DNA from: CADEED01 sp035701825
GTDB taxonomy: Bacteria; Pseudomonadota; Gammaproteobacteria; Steroidobacterales; Steroidobacteraceae
Reading direction: 5' to 3'
DNA length: 64,000 bases
NCBI GenBank assembly: GCA_035701825.1
Contig: DASSRK010000036.1
Location: 1 to 64,000 of the forward strand
In this document: one piece after another, positions 25,632-34,716 of the stretch
Position numbering within the stretch: the stretch's first letter is position 1
How the letters are laid out: every line of letters starts with the position of its first letter
Made by a program: the position numbers and the translations under genes
Notes under the pieces: model-generated
The model's database searches: none
Told to the model about the DNA's origin: nothing
The model's input: the letters and a program-made list of their open reading frames with translations, nothing else

Positions 25632-26903
25632 ATGCTCGATTCGAAACTGTTGCGCTCCGATCCGGCCGCCGTGGCCGCCAACCTCGCACGCCGCGGCTAC
25701 CCGCTCGACCTCGCGAAATTCAGCGCGCTCGAAGAGCGCCGCAAGGCCGCGCAGGTCGAGTCGGATCGCGTGCGCGCCGAGCGCAATGCCAACGCCAAGG
25801 CGGTGGGCATCGCCAAGGGCAGGAAGGAAGACGCGTCCGCGCTGCTGGCGCGCGCCGAGGAGCTCACGCGCCAGCTCGAGGCGAGCGATGCGGCCATCAA
25901 TGGCGTGCAGGCGGAGCTCGACGCGCTGCTGCTCGGCATTCCAAACCTGCTGCACGAATCCGTGCCCGACGGCAGCGACGAGTCGGCCAACAAGGAAGTG
26001 CGCCGCTGGGGCGAACCGAAGAAACTCGACTTCACGCCGCTCGATCACGTGGCGCTGGGCGAGAAGCTCGGCGGCCTCGACTTCGAAGCCGCCGCGAAGA
26101 TTTCCGGCGCCCGCTTCTCGGTGATGAAGGGTGGCGTGGCGCACCTGCACCGCGCGCTGGCGCAGTTCATGCTCGACCTGCATACGCGCGAGCACGGCTA
26201 TACCGAGGTGTACGCGCCCTACCTGGTGCTCGGACAGGCGCTGCAGGGCACCGGCCAGCTGCCCAAGTTCGAACAGGACCTGTTCCGCGTGCAAAGCGAG
26301 CAGGGCTTCTTCCTGATCCCCACCGCCGAGGTGCCGGTCACCAACCTGGTGCGCGACAGCATCGTCGAGGCGGCCAAACTACCGCTGAGGTTCACGGCGC
26401 ATACGCCGTGTTTCCGCTCCGAGGCGGGCGCGGCCGGCAAGGACACGCGCGGGCTGATCCGCCAGCACCAGTTCGAGAAGGTCGAGCTGGTGCACATCGT
26501 GAAGCCGGCGGATTCATACGCCGCGCTGGAAGCGCTCACCGGCCACGCCGAGAAGGTGCTGCAGAAGCTCGAGCTGCCGTATCGCGTCGTGGCCCTGTGC
26601 GCCGGCGACATCGGCTTCGGCAGCGCCAAGACCTACGACATCGAGGTCTGGCTGCCGGGGCAGGGCAAGTACCGCGAGATTTCCTCCTGCAGCAACTGCG
26701 AAGCTTTCCAGGCGCGCCGCATGCAGGCGCGCTGGCGCAACCCGGAGACCGGCAAGCCCGAGCCCGTGCACACGCTGAACGGATCCGGCGTGGCCGTGGG
26801 TCGCGCGCTGGTGGCGGTGCTGGAGAATTACCAGAACGCCGACGGCTCGATCACGGTTCCCACCGCCTTGCGGCCGTACATGGGCGGCGCGGAGAAGCTC
26901 TAG
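25632..26903 (+). CDS. serS: seryl-tRNA synthetase
   Basis: SerS charges tRNA-Ser. The 423-residue class II synthetase begins MLDSKLLRSDPAAVAANLARR and has the N-terminal antiparallel coiled-coil arm (about 27-100). Motif 2 is FRSEAGAAGKDTRGLIRQHQF and motif 3 is HTLNGSGVAVGRALVAVLENY. EISSCSNCEAFQARRM matches the serine-binding region. It is the last gene of the run, followed by a GC-rich hairpin. A tRNA-Ser gene lies about 3.5 kb downstream. Confidence 0.98.
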   Translation: MLDSKLLRSDPAAVAANLARRGYPLDLAKFSALEERRKAAQVESDRVRAERNANAKAVGIAKGRKEDASALLARAEELTRQLEASDAAINGVQAELDALLLGIPNLLHESVPDGSDESANKEVRRWGEPKKLDFTPLDHVALGEKLGGLDFEAAAKISGARFSVMKGGVAHLHRALAQFMLDLHTREHGYTEVYAPYLVLGQALQGTGQLPKFEQDLFRVQSEQGFFLIPTAEVPVTNLVRDSIVEAAKLPLRFTAHTPCFRSEAGAAGKDTRGLIRQHQFEKVELVHIVKPADSYAALEALTGHAEKVLQKLELPYRVVALCAGDIGFGSAKTYDIEVWLPGQGKYREISSCSNCEAFQARRMQARWRNPETGKPEPVHTLNGSGVAVGRALVAVLENYQNADGSITVPTALRPYMGGAEKL

Positions 26904-26908
26904 GAAGC

Positions 26909-26947
26909 GGGGCCACTCCCCATTCCCCGGGATAGGGGAGCGGCCCC
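26909..26947 (+). terminator. GC-rich hairpin after serS
   Basis: Arms GGGGCCACTCCCC (26909-26921) and GGGGAGCGGCCCC (26935-26947) pair over 13 positions with one mismatch, around a 13-base loop. They are followed by GGTCTTTC. The hairpin lies between serS and the convergent cellulase gene. The U-tract is weak, so this is a probable rather than certain intrinsic terminator. Confidence 0.6.
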
Positions 26948-26953
26948 GGTCTT

Positions 26954-29900
26954 TCAGAAGTGGCCGGAGAGCGTCGTGCTCGCGCCTCCTGCCGTGTACG
27001 TCACCGTGTAGAGATCGCCCGTGGTCGGGTGTGACGTGCCCGTGCCGCCCATCTGCATGGCAAACAACCTGCCCGTCGCGGCCGGCAGCGTCTGTCCCGC
27101 CGCCAGCGTGAACGTGTAGGTGATGGCCGAGCTGGTGCTGCTGTTGGCCTGCGCGATCTGCCCGCCGACGGTGTTGTACATCCCCGAGTAGCTGATGCCG
27201 GTCGTGCGCTGCACCGTCACGGTGATGGTCAGTGCCGTGATGGTGGCCGTGTTGGACAGCCGCAGTTGCAACTCGTTGTAGTACGGGCTCGCCGTTCCCA
27301 CCGAGGGCGTCGCGGTGACGCTGCCGCCGCCACCGCCGTCCGTCACGGTCAGCGCCACGGTGGTGCTGTGCGAGATCGAACCTGATGTCCCGGTGATGGT
27401 CACGGTCGCGGCACCCAGCGTGGCGCTGCCGGAGGCGGTGAATGTCGCCGTCACGCTGTTGCCGGTGGTCGCGGCCGACGGATTGAACGCCACCGTCACG
27501 CCGCTCGGCAGCCCGCTCGCGGTGAAGCCCACGGCTCCCGTGAAGCTGCTGCGATTGATGGCGATCGAGGTTGCCGCGCTCGCGCCGCGCGCCACGGACA
27601 CCGGGCTGGCGCTGCCCAGCGCGAAGTCACCGGCGCCGGTCACGGTGAGCGACACCGTGGTGCCGTGCGACAGCGACCCCGAGGTGCCGGTCAGCACCAC
27701 CGAGGCCGTGCCCAGCGTGGCCGTGCTGCTGGCCGTGAACGTCGCCGTCACCGAGTTGCCCGTGGTGGCCGTGGACGGACTGAACGCCACGGACACGCCA
27801 CTCGGCAACCCGCTGGCCGCGAAGGCCACCGCGCCGGTGAAGTTGGTGCGGGTGATCGCGATCGACGTCGACGCCGTGCCGCCGCGCGCCACCGACACGC
27901 TGGCCGGCGAGGCCGCCACCGCGTAGTCCTGGGTGGCCGACTGCGTGGTCGCCGACACCGCGCTGCTGGCGGCCGAGACCTTGGCGGTGCCGTCGACGGC
28001 CCGCACCGTGTACGAGTAGTTAGTGCCGGCCGCCAGGCCGGAATCGGTGAACGTCAGCCCCGTCGGGCTGCCGACCTGGGTCGAGCCGCGGAACACCTGG
28101 TAGCCGGTCACGCCCGACACGTCGTCGGTCGAGGCGTTCCAGGCCAGCGACACGGTGCTGCTCGTGGTTCCCGTCACGCGCAGGTTCTGCGGCACGGACG
28201 GCGGCTGCGTGTCCTGCTGTCCGCCGCCAGGCTCGCTGCCGAAGATGCGCACGCCGCTGTCGTAGACCGGGATGCGCTGCACCAGCACGGGCGTCGATCC
28301 CGGAGTGGTCGACACGCCGGTGTACGACCAGTCGTTGGTCGGATCCCAGGCACCCGAGCTCGCGATGCGGAACTGCACCTCCTTGCGGTAGTTTGACTGT
28401 CCGCCGGGGTAGATCTTCACGCCCGTGCAGTTGATGGTCACGAAATATGTGCTGCCCGAGCTCAACGTCGGTCCGGTCGGCGCCAGGCACTGGTTGTAGT
28501 TGGCGGTGATGGAGATCTGGCTGGGCGTCACGCCGGATTCGAGCGTGAAGTAATAGCGGAACGAGAGCTTGTCGCCCATGCGCGCCGGCCAGCCGGACTG
28601 GTTGTTCAGCAGCACCTTGAGCTCGGTGAAGTTGCTGCCGGACGCATTGACCGACGCCTCGGGGAAGATCTCGTTGCCGACCACGGCCTCGGGCTGCGGG
28701 AAATTGGCGAGCGGCGCGCCGCCGTATTCCTGCGCGAGGCGCGCCAGCGCGCCGGTGAAGGCCGCGTTGTAGTCGGTGGCGACCTCGTTCGAGGTGTAGT
28801 CGCTGCGATCGTCGGTGTAGGCGTCGTTGTTGGACTTGGGCCCGCCGACCAGTGCGCCATAGAGAATGTGGCGGCTGATGGTGGGGAAGGTGATCTGGTC
28901 GGTCCACGAGCCGTGCGCGGTGCGATGGTGCGGATTGCGCGGCGGGTTGTTGCCGAACCCCACCACGAAGCTGGAGTTGCGCGGGTTGGCGCCGAGCGCG
29001 TAGTCGATCTGCCGCTTGGCGAAGTCGTGGTAGCGCGCTTTCAGCACGGTGTCCGAGATGGCGTCGGAATAGACCAATGCCGCGAACGAGGTGTTGGCCG
29101 CATAGCGCAGCGAGCCCCACTGGTCGAGCACGGCCTGGCCGCCGGGGCTGTAGTTGACGCGCGTGCCGTCGGCGCCGAGCGCCGTGCCGCCCACGGTCCA
29201 CCAGTTGAGCCAGCGCTGCGTGTCCTGGTGGTAGTTGGTGCCGCCGGTGAGCTTGGCCAGCAGCACGTAGCAGCCGTACGACTTGTCGTCCCAGGCGATG
29301 GTCCACTTGTACGACTTGTTGGTGGTCTGGCTCTGGTTGGAGAGATTGGCGTAGTAGCTCTGCGCCTTGTCGAGGAAGGCCTGTTCGTTGGTGGCGCGGT
29401 ACAGCCAGATGGCGCCCCAGACCAGCTCGTCGTTGTAGCCGCTCCACGACTGGTAATACCCGGCCGCGTCGGTGATGCAGTCCGAATACTTGCCGCGGTA
29501 GGTGTCAGCGAAGCTGTAGAGCTGCCGGGCGTGCGTCAGCAGCGTGTTGGCGTACGTCGGGTCGGTGGCGCGGAACGCCATCGAGGCCGCCGCCATGGCC
29601 GCGGCTGTCTCGCCGGCCAGGTCGGAGCCCGGGCAACTCGTGGTCACGCGGTACGCGGGCCGCGTCATCTGCATGACTTCGGCCGGGCCCCACCAGGCAT
29701 GGTCGGTGCCGCCGTTGCCCACCTGTCCATAGAGTTCGTTGGCCGTGGGATGCGCCTTGATGAAGTAGTCCGTGGCCCACTTCAATTGATCGAGCGCGGT
29801 GGCGAGCTGCCCGGTCTGCACGTAGGCGTCGCGGTATTCCACGATGCCCCAGGCGAGCATGGTGGCGGAGGCCGCCATCGGCAGGCCGAACTTCACGTGA

Positions 29901-30142
29901 TCGCCGGCGTCATACCAGCCGCCGGTGAGATCGCGGCCGACGTCCGCGCCGTCCTGCATGCCGGAATCGCCGCGCCAGTTGACGCGGTTGGTGCCGGGCA
30001 GATCGCCCGAACGTTGCGCCTCGTAGAAGAACAGCGATTTCTGCAGGGCTTCGCCGTAGTTGAAGGTCTGGGCGAACAAAGCGGGCGCGCACAGCGCCAC
30101 ACACGCCGCGAACACGCGGGCGTACCAGTTGCGAAATTTCAT
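26954..30142 (-). CDS. secreted GH9 cellulase with CBM3, FN3 and repeated Ig-like domains
   Basis: This is a predicted endo- or processive beta-1,4-glucanase. The 1062-residue precursor has a signal peptide ending near APALFAQ. The GH9 domain (about 26-480) has the catalytic base motif GGWYDAGDHVKFGLPMA (Asp78 and Asp81), the PHHRTAHGSW histidine and the acid Glu453 in SNEVATDYNAAF. After it come a CBM3-type module (about 485-635), an FN3 domain (about 645-730), two tandem Ig-like modules (739-835 and 839-934) and an unassigned C-terminal beta module. The ATG at 30142 follows GGGGGAT. T2SS is the likely export route. The gene seems transcribed alone. Confidence 0.93.
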   Translation of the reverse strand: MKFRNWYARVFAACVALCAPALFAQTFNYGEALQKSLFFYEAQRSGDLPGTNRVNWRGDSGMQDGADVGRDLTGGWYDAGDHVKFGLPMAASATMLAWGIVEYRDAYVQTGQLATALDQLKWATDYFIKAHPTANELYGQVGNGGTDHAWWGPAEVMQMTRPAYRVTTSCPGSDLAGETAAAMAAASMAFRATDPTYANTLLTHARQLYSFADTYRGKYSDCITDAAGYYQSWSGYNDELVWGAIWLYRATNEQAFLDKAQSYYANLSNQSQTTNKSYKWTIAWDDKSYGCYVLLAKLTGGTNYHQDTQRWLNWWTVGGTALGADGTRVNYSPGGQAVLDQWGSLRYAANTSFAALVYSDAISDTVLKARYHDFAKRQIDYALGANPRNSSFVVGFGNNPPRNPHHRTAHGSWTDQITFPTISRHILYGALVGGPKSNNDAYTDDRSDYTSNEVATDYNAAFTGALARLAQEYGGAPLANFPQPEAVVGNEIFPEASVNASGSNFTELKVLLNNQSGWPARMGDKLSFRYYFTLESGVTPSQISITANYNQCLAPTGPTLSSGSTYFVTINCTGVKIYPGGQSNYRKEVQFRIASSGAWDPTNDWSYTGVSTTPGSTPVLVQRIPVYDSGVRIFGSEPGGGQQDTQPPSVPQNLRVTGTTSSTVSLAWNASTDDVSGVTGYQVFRGSTQVGSPTGLTFTDSGLAAGTNYSYTVRAVDGTAKVSAASSAVSATTQSATQDYAVAASPASVSVARGGTASTSIAITRTNFTGAVAFAASGLPSGVSVAFSPSTATTGNSVTATFTASSTATLGTASVVLTGTSGSLSHGTTVSLTVTGAGDFALGSASPVSVARGASAATSIAINRSSFTGAVGFTASGLPSGVTVAFNPSAATTGNSVTATFTASGSATLGAATVTITGTSGSISHSTTVALTVTDGGGGGSVTATPSVGTASPYYNELQLRLSNTATITALTITVTVQRTTGISYSGMYNTVGGQIAQANSSTSSAITYTFTLAAGQTLPAATGRLFAMQMGGTGTSHPTTGDLYTVTYTAGGASTTLSGHF
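27341..27928 (-). repeat. tandem duplication inside the cellulase gene
   Basis: Two adjacent coding units (27638-27928 and 27341-27628) encode near-identical Ig-like modules. Each contains SVARG, IAI, FTGAV, ASGLPSGV, TTGNSVTATFTAS, ATLG, TGTSGS and TVSLTVT or TVALTVT. The DNA similarity is high along the units, consistent with a recent duplication of one domain. Confidence 0.8.
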
Positions 30143-30464
30143 CGGATCCCCCTGGATCAGCAAGCGACCTGTGACGGCCCAGCTTCATTCCGCGCGCGGC
30201 GTCCGGCAATTGCGGAAAGCCGCAGCCGCGCGGATGTCGCGGCCGCGCGCCGCGGGACATCAGGACATGCTTGTCATGCCCGCGTGAGTAGCTAGGCCGC
30301 GAGCGCGCGGCGAAGGCGTCGCGCGACGGCACGCGCGGCGAAAAGGCCGGTAACCGGGCGCCGCGCGGGCCGGCGAGCGCCGGAACCCGGGCCCCGGCCG
30401 CGCCGCTGGACCCGGGGCGGGGTTTCCAGTAGCGTGCGCGCGCTCGTACGCCGACGGGCGCCCT
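30143..30464. other. 322-base region without a recognised gene
   Basis: This stretch separates the cellulase start from tRNA-Ser. It should hold the cellulase promoter on the minus strand and the tRNA promoter on the plus strand, but no convincing -35/-10 pair was seen. It contains GTGAGTAGCTAG (30284-30295), which is nearly repeated at 43691-43702. No open frame with coding character was seen. Confidence 0.5.
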
Positions 30465-30554
30465 GGAGGGGTGGCAGAGCGGTTGAATGCACCGGTCTTG
30501 AAAACCGGCAGCCCCTCACGGGGCTCGTGGGTTCGAATCCCACCCCCTCCGCCA
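30465..30554 (+). tRNA. tRNA-Ser (anticodon UGA)
   Basis: The acceptor arms GGAGGGG (30465-30471) and CCCCTCC (30544-30550) pair perfectly, followed by G and an encoded CCA. The anticodon stem CCGGT / ACCGG encloses CTTGAAA with anticodon TGA at 30499-30501, which reads UCA codons. A long variable arm (GCCCC TCAC GGGGC) confirms a class II serine tRNA. The T loop GTTCGAATC is canonical. panD starts less than 30 bases downstream. Confidence 0.97.
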
Positions 30555-30582
30555 CCGACGGCAATTTCACCGAGGTATGACG

Positions 30583-31020
30583 ATGCGAAGACGGATGATG
30601 CGCGCGAAGCTGCACGGCATAAGGGTCACGGGAGCCGATCTCGATTACGAGGGCTCCATCGCGCTCGACCCGGAACACTGCCGCGAGCTCGACCTCGTGC
30701 CGTTCGAGTTCGTGGACATCTGGAACAAGAACACCGGCGCCCGCATCAGCACGTACGTGATCCTGGGCGCTCCCGGCTCACGCTGCTGCGTGCTGAACGG
30801 CGCCGCGGCACGTACCTGCCAGGTGGGTGATGAGCTCATCATCGCCGCCAGCGTCGAACTCGAGGAAAAGGAGATCCCGGCCTTGCGGCCCAAGGTGTTG
30901 ATATTCGATGCGGACAACCGGGTGGTCGAAACGCTGGTCGATCGGATCGTGCGTGACAGCGACGGTACGACGACCACCCTCCGCGAGAGTTCGCTGCGGC
31001 CGCCTGCGCGGGGCGCATAG
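30583..31020 (+). CDS. panD: aspartate 1-decarboxylase (PanD) precursor
   Basis: PanD makes beta-alanine for pantothenate and CoA. It is a pyruvoyl enzyme formed by self-cleavage between Gly24 and Ser25 (DLDYEGSIALD). With the ATG at 30583, Ser25, Tyr58 (ISTYVI) and Asn72 (VLNGAAAR) fall at the E. coli positions. GAGGT lies six bases upstream of this ATG. An ATG two codons earlier is possible. The protein (145 residues) has a C-terminal extension of about 19 residues beyond the usual end. No other pan gene is nearby. Confidence 0.9.
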   Translation: MRRRMMRAKLHGIRVTGADLDYEGSIALDPEHCRELDLVPFEFVDIWNKNTGARISTYVILGAPGSRCCVLNGAAARTCQVGDELIIAASVELEEKEIPALRPKVLIFDADNRVVETLVDRIVRDSDGTTTTLRESSLRPPARGA

Positions 31021-31111
31021 CCGGCTCCGGGGAACTCGTAGCCGCCACGCTGACAGCGATCCGGGCGGCTGGCGGACGGAAGCGGGCCAGCCGATCAGCC
31101 ACGCTGCGGGC

Positions 31112-31222
31112 ATGAAAGCCATCCTGCAGGCCACGCTGGCGGCCATTCTTTCCGGAATCCTCGTGGGCGCACTTCTGAAGAAGAAGGTCGCGCAAGCCGG
31201 AGGTGCTGCCTCTCCGCCCTGA
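31112..31222 (+). CDS. possible 36-residue membrane peptide
   Basis: A short frame starting MKAILQATLAAILSGILVG encodes one hydrophobic helix followed by LKKK and a small Ala/Gly-rich tail. It lies in the gap between panD and the hybrid kinase. The ribosome site (CGGG) is weak, and no homologue is recognised. It may be a real small membrane protein or chance. Confidence 0.3.
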   Translation: MKAILQATLAAILSGILVGALLKKKVAQAGGAASPP

Positions 31223-31294
31223 GCGCGCAAATACGACAGGAGTGGGATTTCTCCGACAGGGAATGAGCGGGCAACCACGTACAGTCCGCCGCAC

Positions 31295-33619
31295 ATGAAT
31301 TCGAGCGCTATCCAGTCACAGCCCCGCCCGGCGGTGCGCGGTGTCGACGACCTCAGCTTCCGGATTTTCGTCGATACGGTGCGCGACTACGCGATGTTCA
31401 TGCTCGATCCATCGGGCCGCGTCGTCAGCTGGAACTCCGGCGCCGAGGCCATCAAGGGCTACAAGGCCGACGAGATCATCGGCAGGCACTTTTCCGCGTT
31501 CTATCCACCGGAATCCATCGACAGTGGCCTGCCCACCATCGAGCTGGTGGAGGCGGAGCGCGAAGGGCGCTTCGAGGACGAGGGATGGCGCGTGCGCAAG
31601 GACGGCTCGCGCTTCTGGGCCAACGTCGTGATCACCGCGCTGCGCGACCAGGGCGGCCAGCTCACGGGCTATGCCAAGGTCACGCGCGACCTGACCGAAC
31701 GACGGCGCCACGAAGAAAGCCTGCGCTTCAACGAAATGCGCTTTCGCACGCTGGTCGAAGGCGTGCGCGAATACGCCATTTTCATGCTCGACCTGGATGG
31801 AGCGGTGGCGACCTGGAATGCCGGCGCCCAGCAGATCTACGGCCATGTGTTCCATGAAGTCATCGGCAGTCACTGCTCGCGCTTCCTGGTGCCGGATGGC
31901 ACCGAGCGGGAAATGGCCGCGCGCGAGCTGGAAACCGCGGCGCGCATCGGTCGCTTCCAGAAGGAGGCCTGGCGACGGCGCAGCAACGGCGAGTCCTTCT
32001 ACGCCAACGTGGTCATCACCGCGATCCGCGATGACAAGGGCGTGCTGCAGGGCTTCTCAGCCATCACCCGTGACCTGACGGAGCGGCTGCGCCACGAAGC
32101 CGAATTCCGTGCCAGCGAGGAACGCTTCCGGCTGCTGGTGGAGAGCGTGGTCGACTACGCCATCGTGACTCTCGACGAGGAGGGGCTCATCACCAGCTGG
32201 AACAGCGGCGCGGAGCGCATCACCGGCTATCGCCAGGCCGAGATCACCGGCCGGCATTTCTCGCGGCTGTATCCGCCGGAAGACGTGCGCGCCAACAAGC
32301 CCTGGCAGCAGCTCAACCAGGCGCGCGAGCGCGGTCGCATCAGCGAGGAGTCGTGGCGCATCCGGCGCGACGGCACGCAGTTCTGGAGCCACAACGTCAT
32401 CGCGGCGCTGCCCGAGTCGGCGCACAAGCGCCGTTCCTACTACCTGGTCACCCAGGACCTGTCACAGCGCCGTCACGCCGAGAATCTCGCGGATACGGCG
32501 CAGCGCATGCACGAGTTCATCGCCATGCTGGCGCACGAGTTGCGCAACCCGCTGGCGCCGATCCGCAACGCCGTGGCGCTCATGGCGAGGCGTGGCCTGG
32601 CCGACCCGCTGGTCGAGTCGATGCGCCAGACCATCGATCGGCAGAGCCTGAACCTCACGCGCGTGGTCGACGAGCTGCTGGACGTCAATCGCGTCGCGCG
32701 CGGCCAGCTCACGATCGATCGCCAGGCTGTCGACCTGCGCGACGTGCTGGCGCGCGCGGTGGAAACCAGTCGTCCACTGATCGATGCGCGCTCGCACCAC
32801 CTGCACATCCAGATCCTCGACCAGCCGATCGAGTGCCACGGCGATCCGATGCGACTCGCGCAGGCCGTCGTCAACATCCTGAACAACGCCGCCAAGTACA
32901 CGCAGGACGGGGGCGACATCTGGTTGTCCGCCACGCGCATCGGTTCCGATGTCGAGCTGCGCGTGCGCGACAACGGCCGCGGCATCGAGCGCGGCGCCAT
33001 CGATCGTGTCTTCGATCTTTTCATGCAGATCGATCCGGCCTCGGGCAGCGCGCTCGGCGGGCTCGGGGTCGGCCTTGCGCTGGTGCGGCGGATCGTCGAG
33101 CTGCACGGTGGCAGCGTGCACGCGCAGAGCGAGGGACTGGGCAAGGGCAGCGAATTCATCGTGCGCCTGCCGTGCCAGCCACTGGGCGCGTCGCGCGGAC
33201 CCAGGTCGCATGCCGGCCACGTCGCGCACGAGTTCGTGCCGTTGCGCATCCTGACGGTCGACGACAATGTCGACGCCGCCGATAGCCTTGCTTCGTTGTT
33301 GAAGGTGCAGGGTCACGAAACGCGCGTGGCCTACGACGGCCCCTCGGGCATCGCCATCGCGCAGGAATTCAAGCCCGACGTCGTCCTGCTCGACATCGGC
33401 ATGCCGTCGATGAATGGCTACGAAGTGGCGCGCGCGCTGCGCAACATGTCATCGCGGTTCGTGATCATCGCGGTCACGGGCTGGGGTCATGACGCGGCCA
33501 AGCGCCAGGCGCGCGAGGCCGGCTTCGATCACCACCTGGTCAAACCCGTCAGCGAGTCGACGCTGGCCGAGCTGCTGGCCACCGTGGCACGTGAGCGCGT
33601 GCGGCCCGGCGCGGGTTGA
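31295..33619 (+). CDS. hybrid sensor histidine kinase with three PAS domains and a receiver
   Basis: This 774-residue protein has no membrane span, so it should sense in the cytoplasm. Three PAS domains lie at about 15-140, 147-268 and 275-395, each followed by a PAC end such as RDLTERRRHEESL. The HisKA domain has His414 (MLAHELRNPLAP). The HATPase has NILNNAAKYT and GLGVGLALVRRIVELHGG. The receiver has phospho-acceptor Asp700 (VVLLDIGMPSMNGYEVA). No output domain or Hpt is present. An outer-membrane barrel gene follows 250 bases downstream. Confidence 0.92.
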   Translation: MNSSAIQSQPRPAVRGVDDLSFRIFVDTVRDYAMFMLDPSGRVVSWNSGAEAIKGYKADEIIGRHFSAFYPPESIDSGLPTIELVEAEREGRFEDEGWRVRKDGSRFWANVVITALRDQGGQLTGYAKVTRDLTERRRHEESLRFNEMRFRTLVEGVREYAIFMLDLDGAVATWNAGAQQIYGHVFHEVIGSHCSRFLVPDGTEREMAARELETAARIGRFQKEAWRRRSNGESFYANVVITAIRDDKGVLQGFSAITRDLTERLRHEAEFRASEERFRLLVESVVDYAIVTLDEEGLITSWNSGAERITGYRQAEITGRHFSRLYPPEDVRANKPWQQLNQARERGRISEESWRIRRDGTQFWSHNVIAALPESAHKRRSYYLVTQDLSQRRHAENLADTAQRMHEFIAMLAHELRNPLAPIRNAVALMARRGLADPLVESMRQTIDRQSLNLTRVVDELLDVNRVARGQLTIDRQAVDLRDVLARAVETSRPLIDARSHHLHIQILDQPIECHGDPMRLAQAVVNILNNAAKYTQDGGDIWLSATRIGSDVELRVRDNGRGIERGAIDRVFDLFMQIDPASGSALGGLGVGLALVRRIVELHGGSVHAQSEGLGKGSEFIVRLPCQPLGASRGPRSHAGHVAHEFVPLRILTVDDNVDAADSLASLLKVQGHETRVAYDGPSGIAIAQEFKPDVVLLDIGMPSMNGYEVARALRNMSSRFVIIAVTGWGHDAAKRQAREAGFDHHLVKPVSESTLAELLATVARERVRPGAG

Positions 33620-33870
33620 GCGCCAGTCACTTAAGCTACGACTGGGACACGTTGATGACCCGCGGCGGAGACCACTACGAGCCGGGCGCATTCGACGTGC
33701 GCGACGGCGCGCTCAGGCGAACTCCGCTGGCGGACTGCATCGCGCAGCTCGCGGGCCCGGCCCGGCCGCGGCACGCGGCACGCGGAGAGCCCGACCGCCG
33801 CCGGCTGGTGGCACGAGCCGGCTCGACTCATCCATGGGACCGCGATGCCGGTAGGGCACAATGCGTAGCA

Positions 33871-34710
33871 ATGAGATCTGTCTGTCGGCTACTCGCCTTG
33901 CTGTCATCCGGGTTGGCATCCGTGGCGCAGGCACAGACCGCGAACGCGCGCAACGAGGACGAGGCCGTGGGCCGCTCCATCAGTTACGTGTTCGCGACCG
34001 ATCTGGGTAGCGGGATCTACGATCTCGACGGCCGCACGCTGCAGATCTACCAGTTCTGGTATCGAAAGAACCTGCGCGAGGCAACGCCGGAAAAATTCGG
34101 CGTGCGCTTCGAGCTGCCGGTGACCTTCGGCTTCTTCGACTTCAAGCCGATCGACGTGCTGTCGCACGGCATTCCCACGCGCGTCGACAGCTTCAGCGTG
34201 GTGCCGGGCCTCGCGCTCGACTACATCGTCGGTGACGACTGGCACGTGATGCCCTATGCGCGCGCCGGCTTCAGCGTGGCCTCGAGCAGCGTCGATGGAT
34301 GGTTGTTCGGCGCCGGGCTGCGCGTCGAACGGACCACCGACTTCCATGGGTGGGACTCCTTCGTGCGCACCGACCTCGCGTTCGCCGGGGCAAACTACCG
34401 CGCCGACATTCCCAACGACAGCTTCGCGCGCCTCCGCCAGGGCTTCGACCTGCGGCGCGGCCTCGGCTGGAAGATCCGCGAGCGCGAGGTCGAGCTCGGG
34501 ATCTACGGCATCTTCGACGTGGTGCTCGACTCGCCGGCGGAGCCGCTCAGCCAGGACGACGGCAGCGTGATCCAGGCGGAGTTCGGCTTCACCTTCTCCA
34601 CGCGGCCGCGCTTCAGGATCTGGCGCTGGGACGCGCCGCGCCTCGGCTTTGGCTATCGCCTCGCCGGAGAGCTCACCACCTGGCGCTTCGTGATCGGCCA
34701 GCCGTTCTGA
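33871..34710 (+). CDS. putative outer-membrane beta-barrel protein
   Basis: The 279-residue precursor starts MRSVCRLLALLSSGLASVAQAQ, a clear signal peptide. The mature part is made of alternating strands (IYDLDGRTLQIYQFWYRKN, GVRFELPVTFGFFDF and WHVMPYARAGFSVASS) and ends in LTTWRFVIGQPF with a terminal Phe, the usual signal for the BAM machine. It looks like a single-domain autotransporter-type or porin-like barrel; no ligand can be inferred. A longer frame upstream exists, but the signal peptide fixes this start. Confidence 0.7.
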   Translation: MRSVCRLLALLSSGLASVAQAQTANARNEDEAVGRSISYVFATDLGSGIYDLDGRTLQIYQFWYRKNLREATPEKFGVRFELPVTFGFFDFKPIDVLSHGIPTRVDSFSVVPGLALDYIVGDDWHVMPYARAGFSVASSSVDGWLFGAGLRVERTTDFHGWDSFVRTDLAFAGANYRADIPNDSFARLRQGFDLRRGLGWKIREREVELGIYGIFDVVLDSPAEPLSQDDGSVIQAEFGFTFSTRPRFRIWRWDAPRLGFGYRLAGELTTWRFVIGQPF

Positions 34711-34716
34711 GCCTCG

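Noticed and set aside
27341..27928. Repeated units that might be taken for a CRISPR or minisatellite
   Set aside because: Both units are in frame within the cellulase gene and encode complete Ig-like domains of about 97 residues. There are no short repeats with spacers.
30465..30554. tRNA-Ser as an integration site for a mobile element
   Set aside because: No integrase, no repeated tRNA 3' end and no change in composition were seen nearby.
33616..33870. N-terminal extension of the outer-membrane barrel frame
   Set aside because: The extended frame places 85 residues ahead of a clear signal peptide, which would block export. The ATG at 33871 is used instead.
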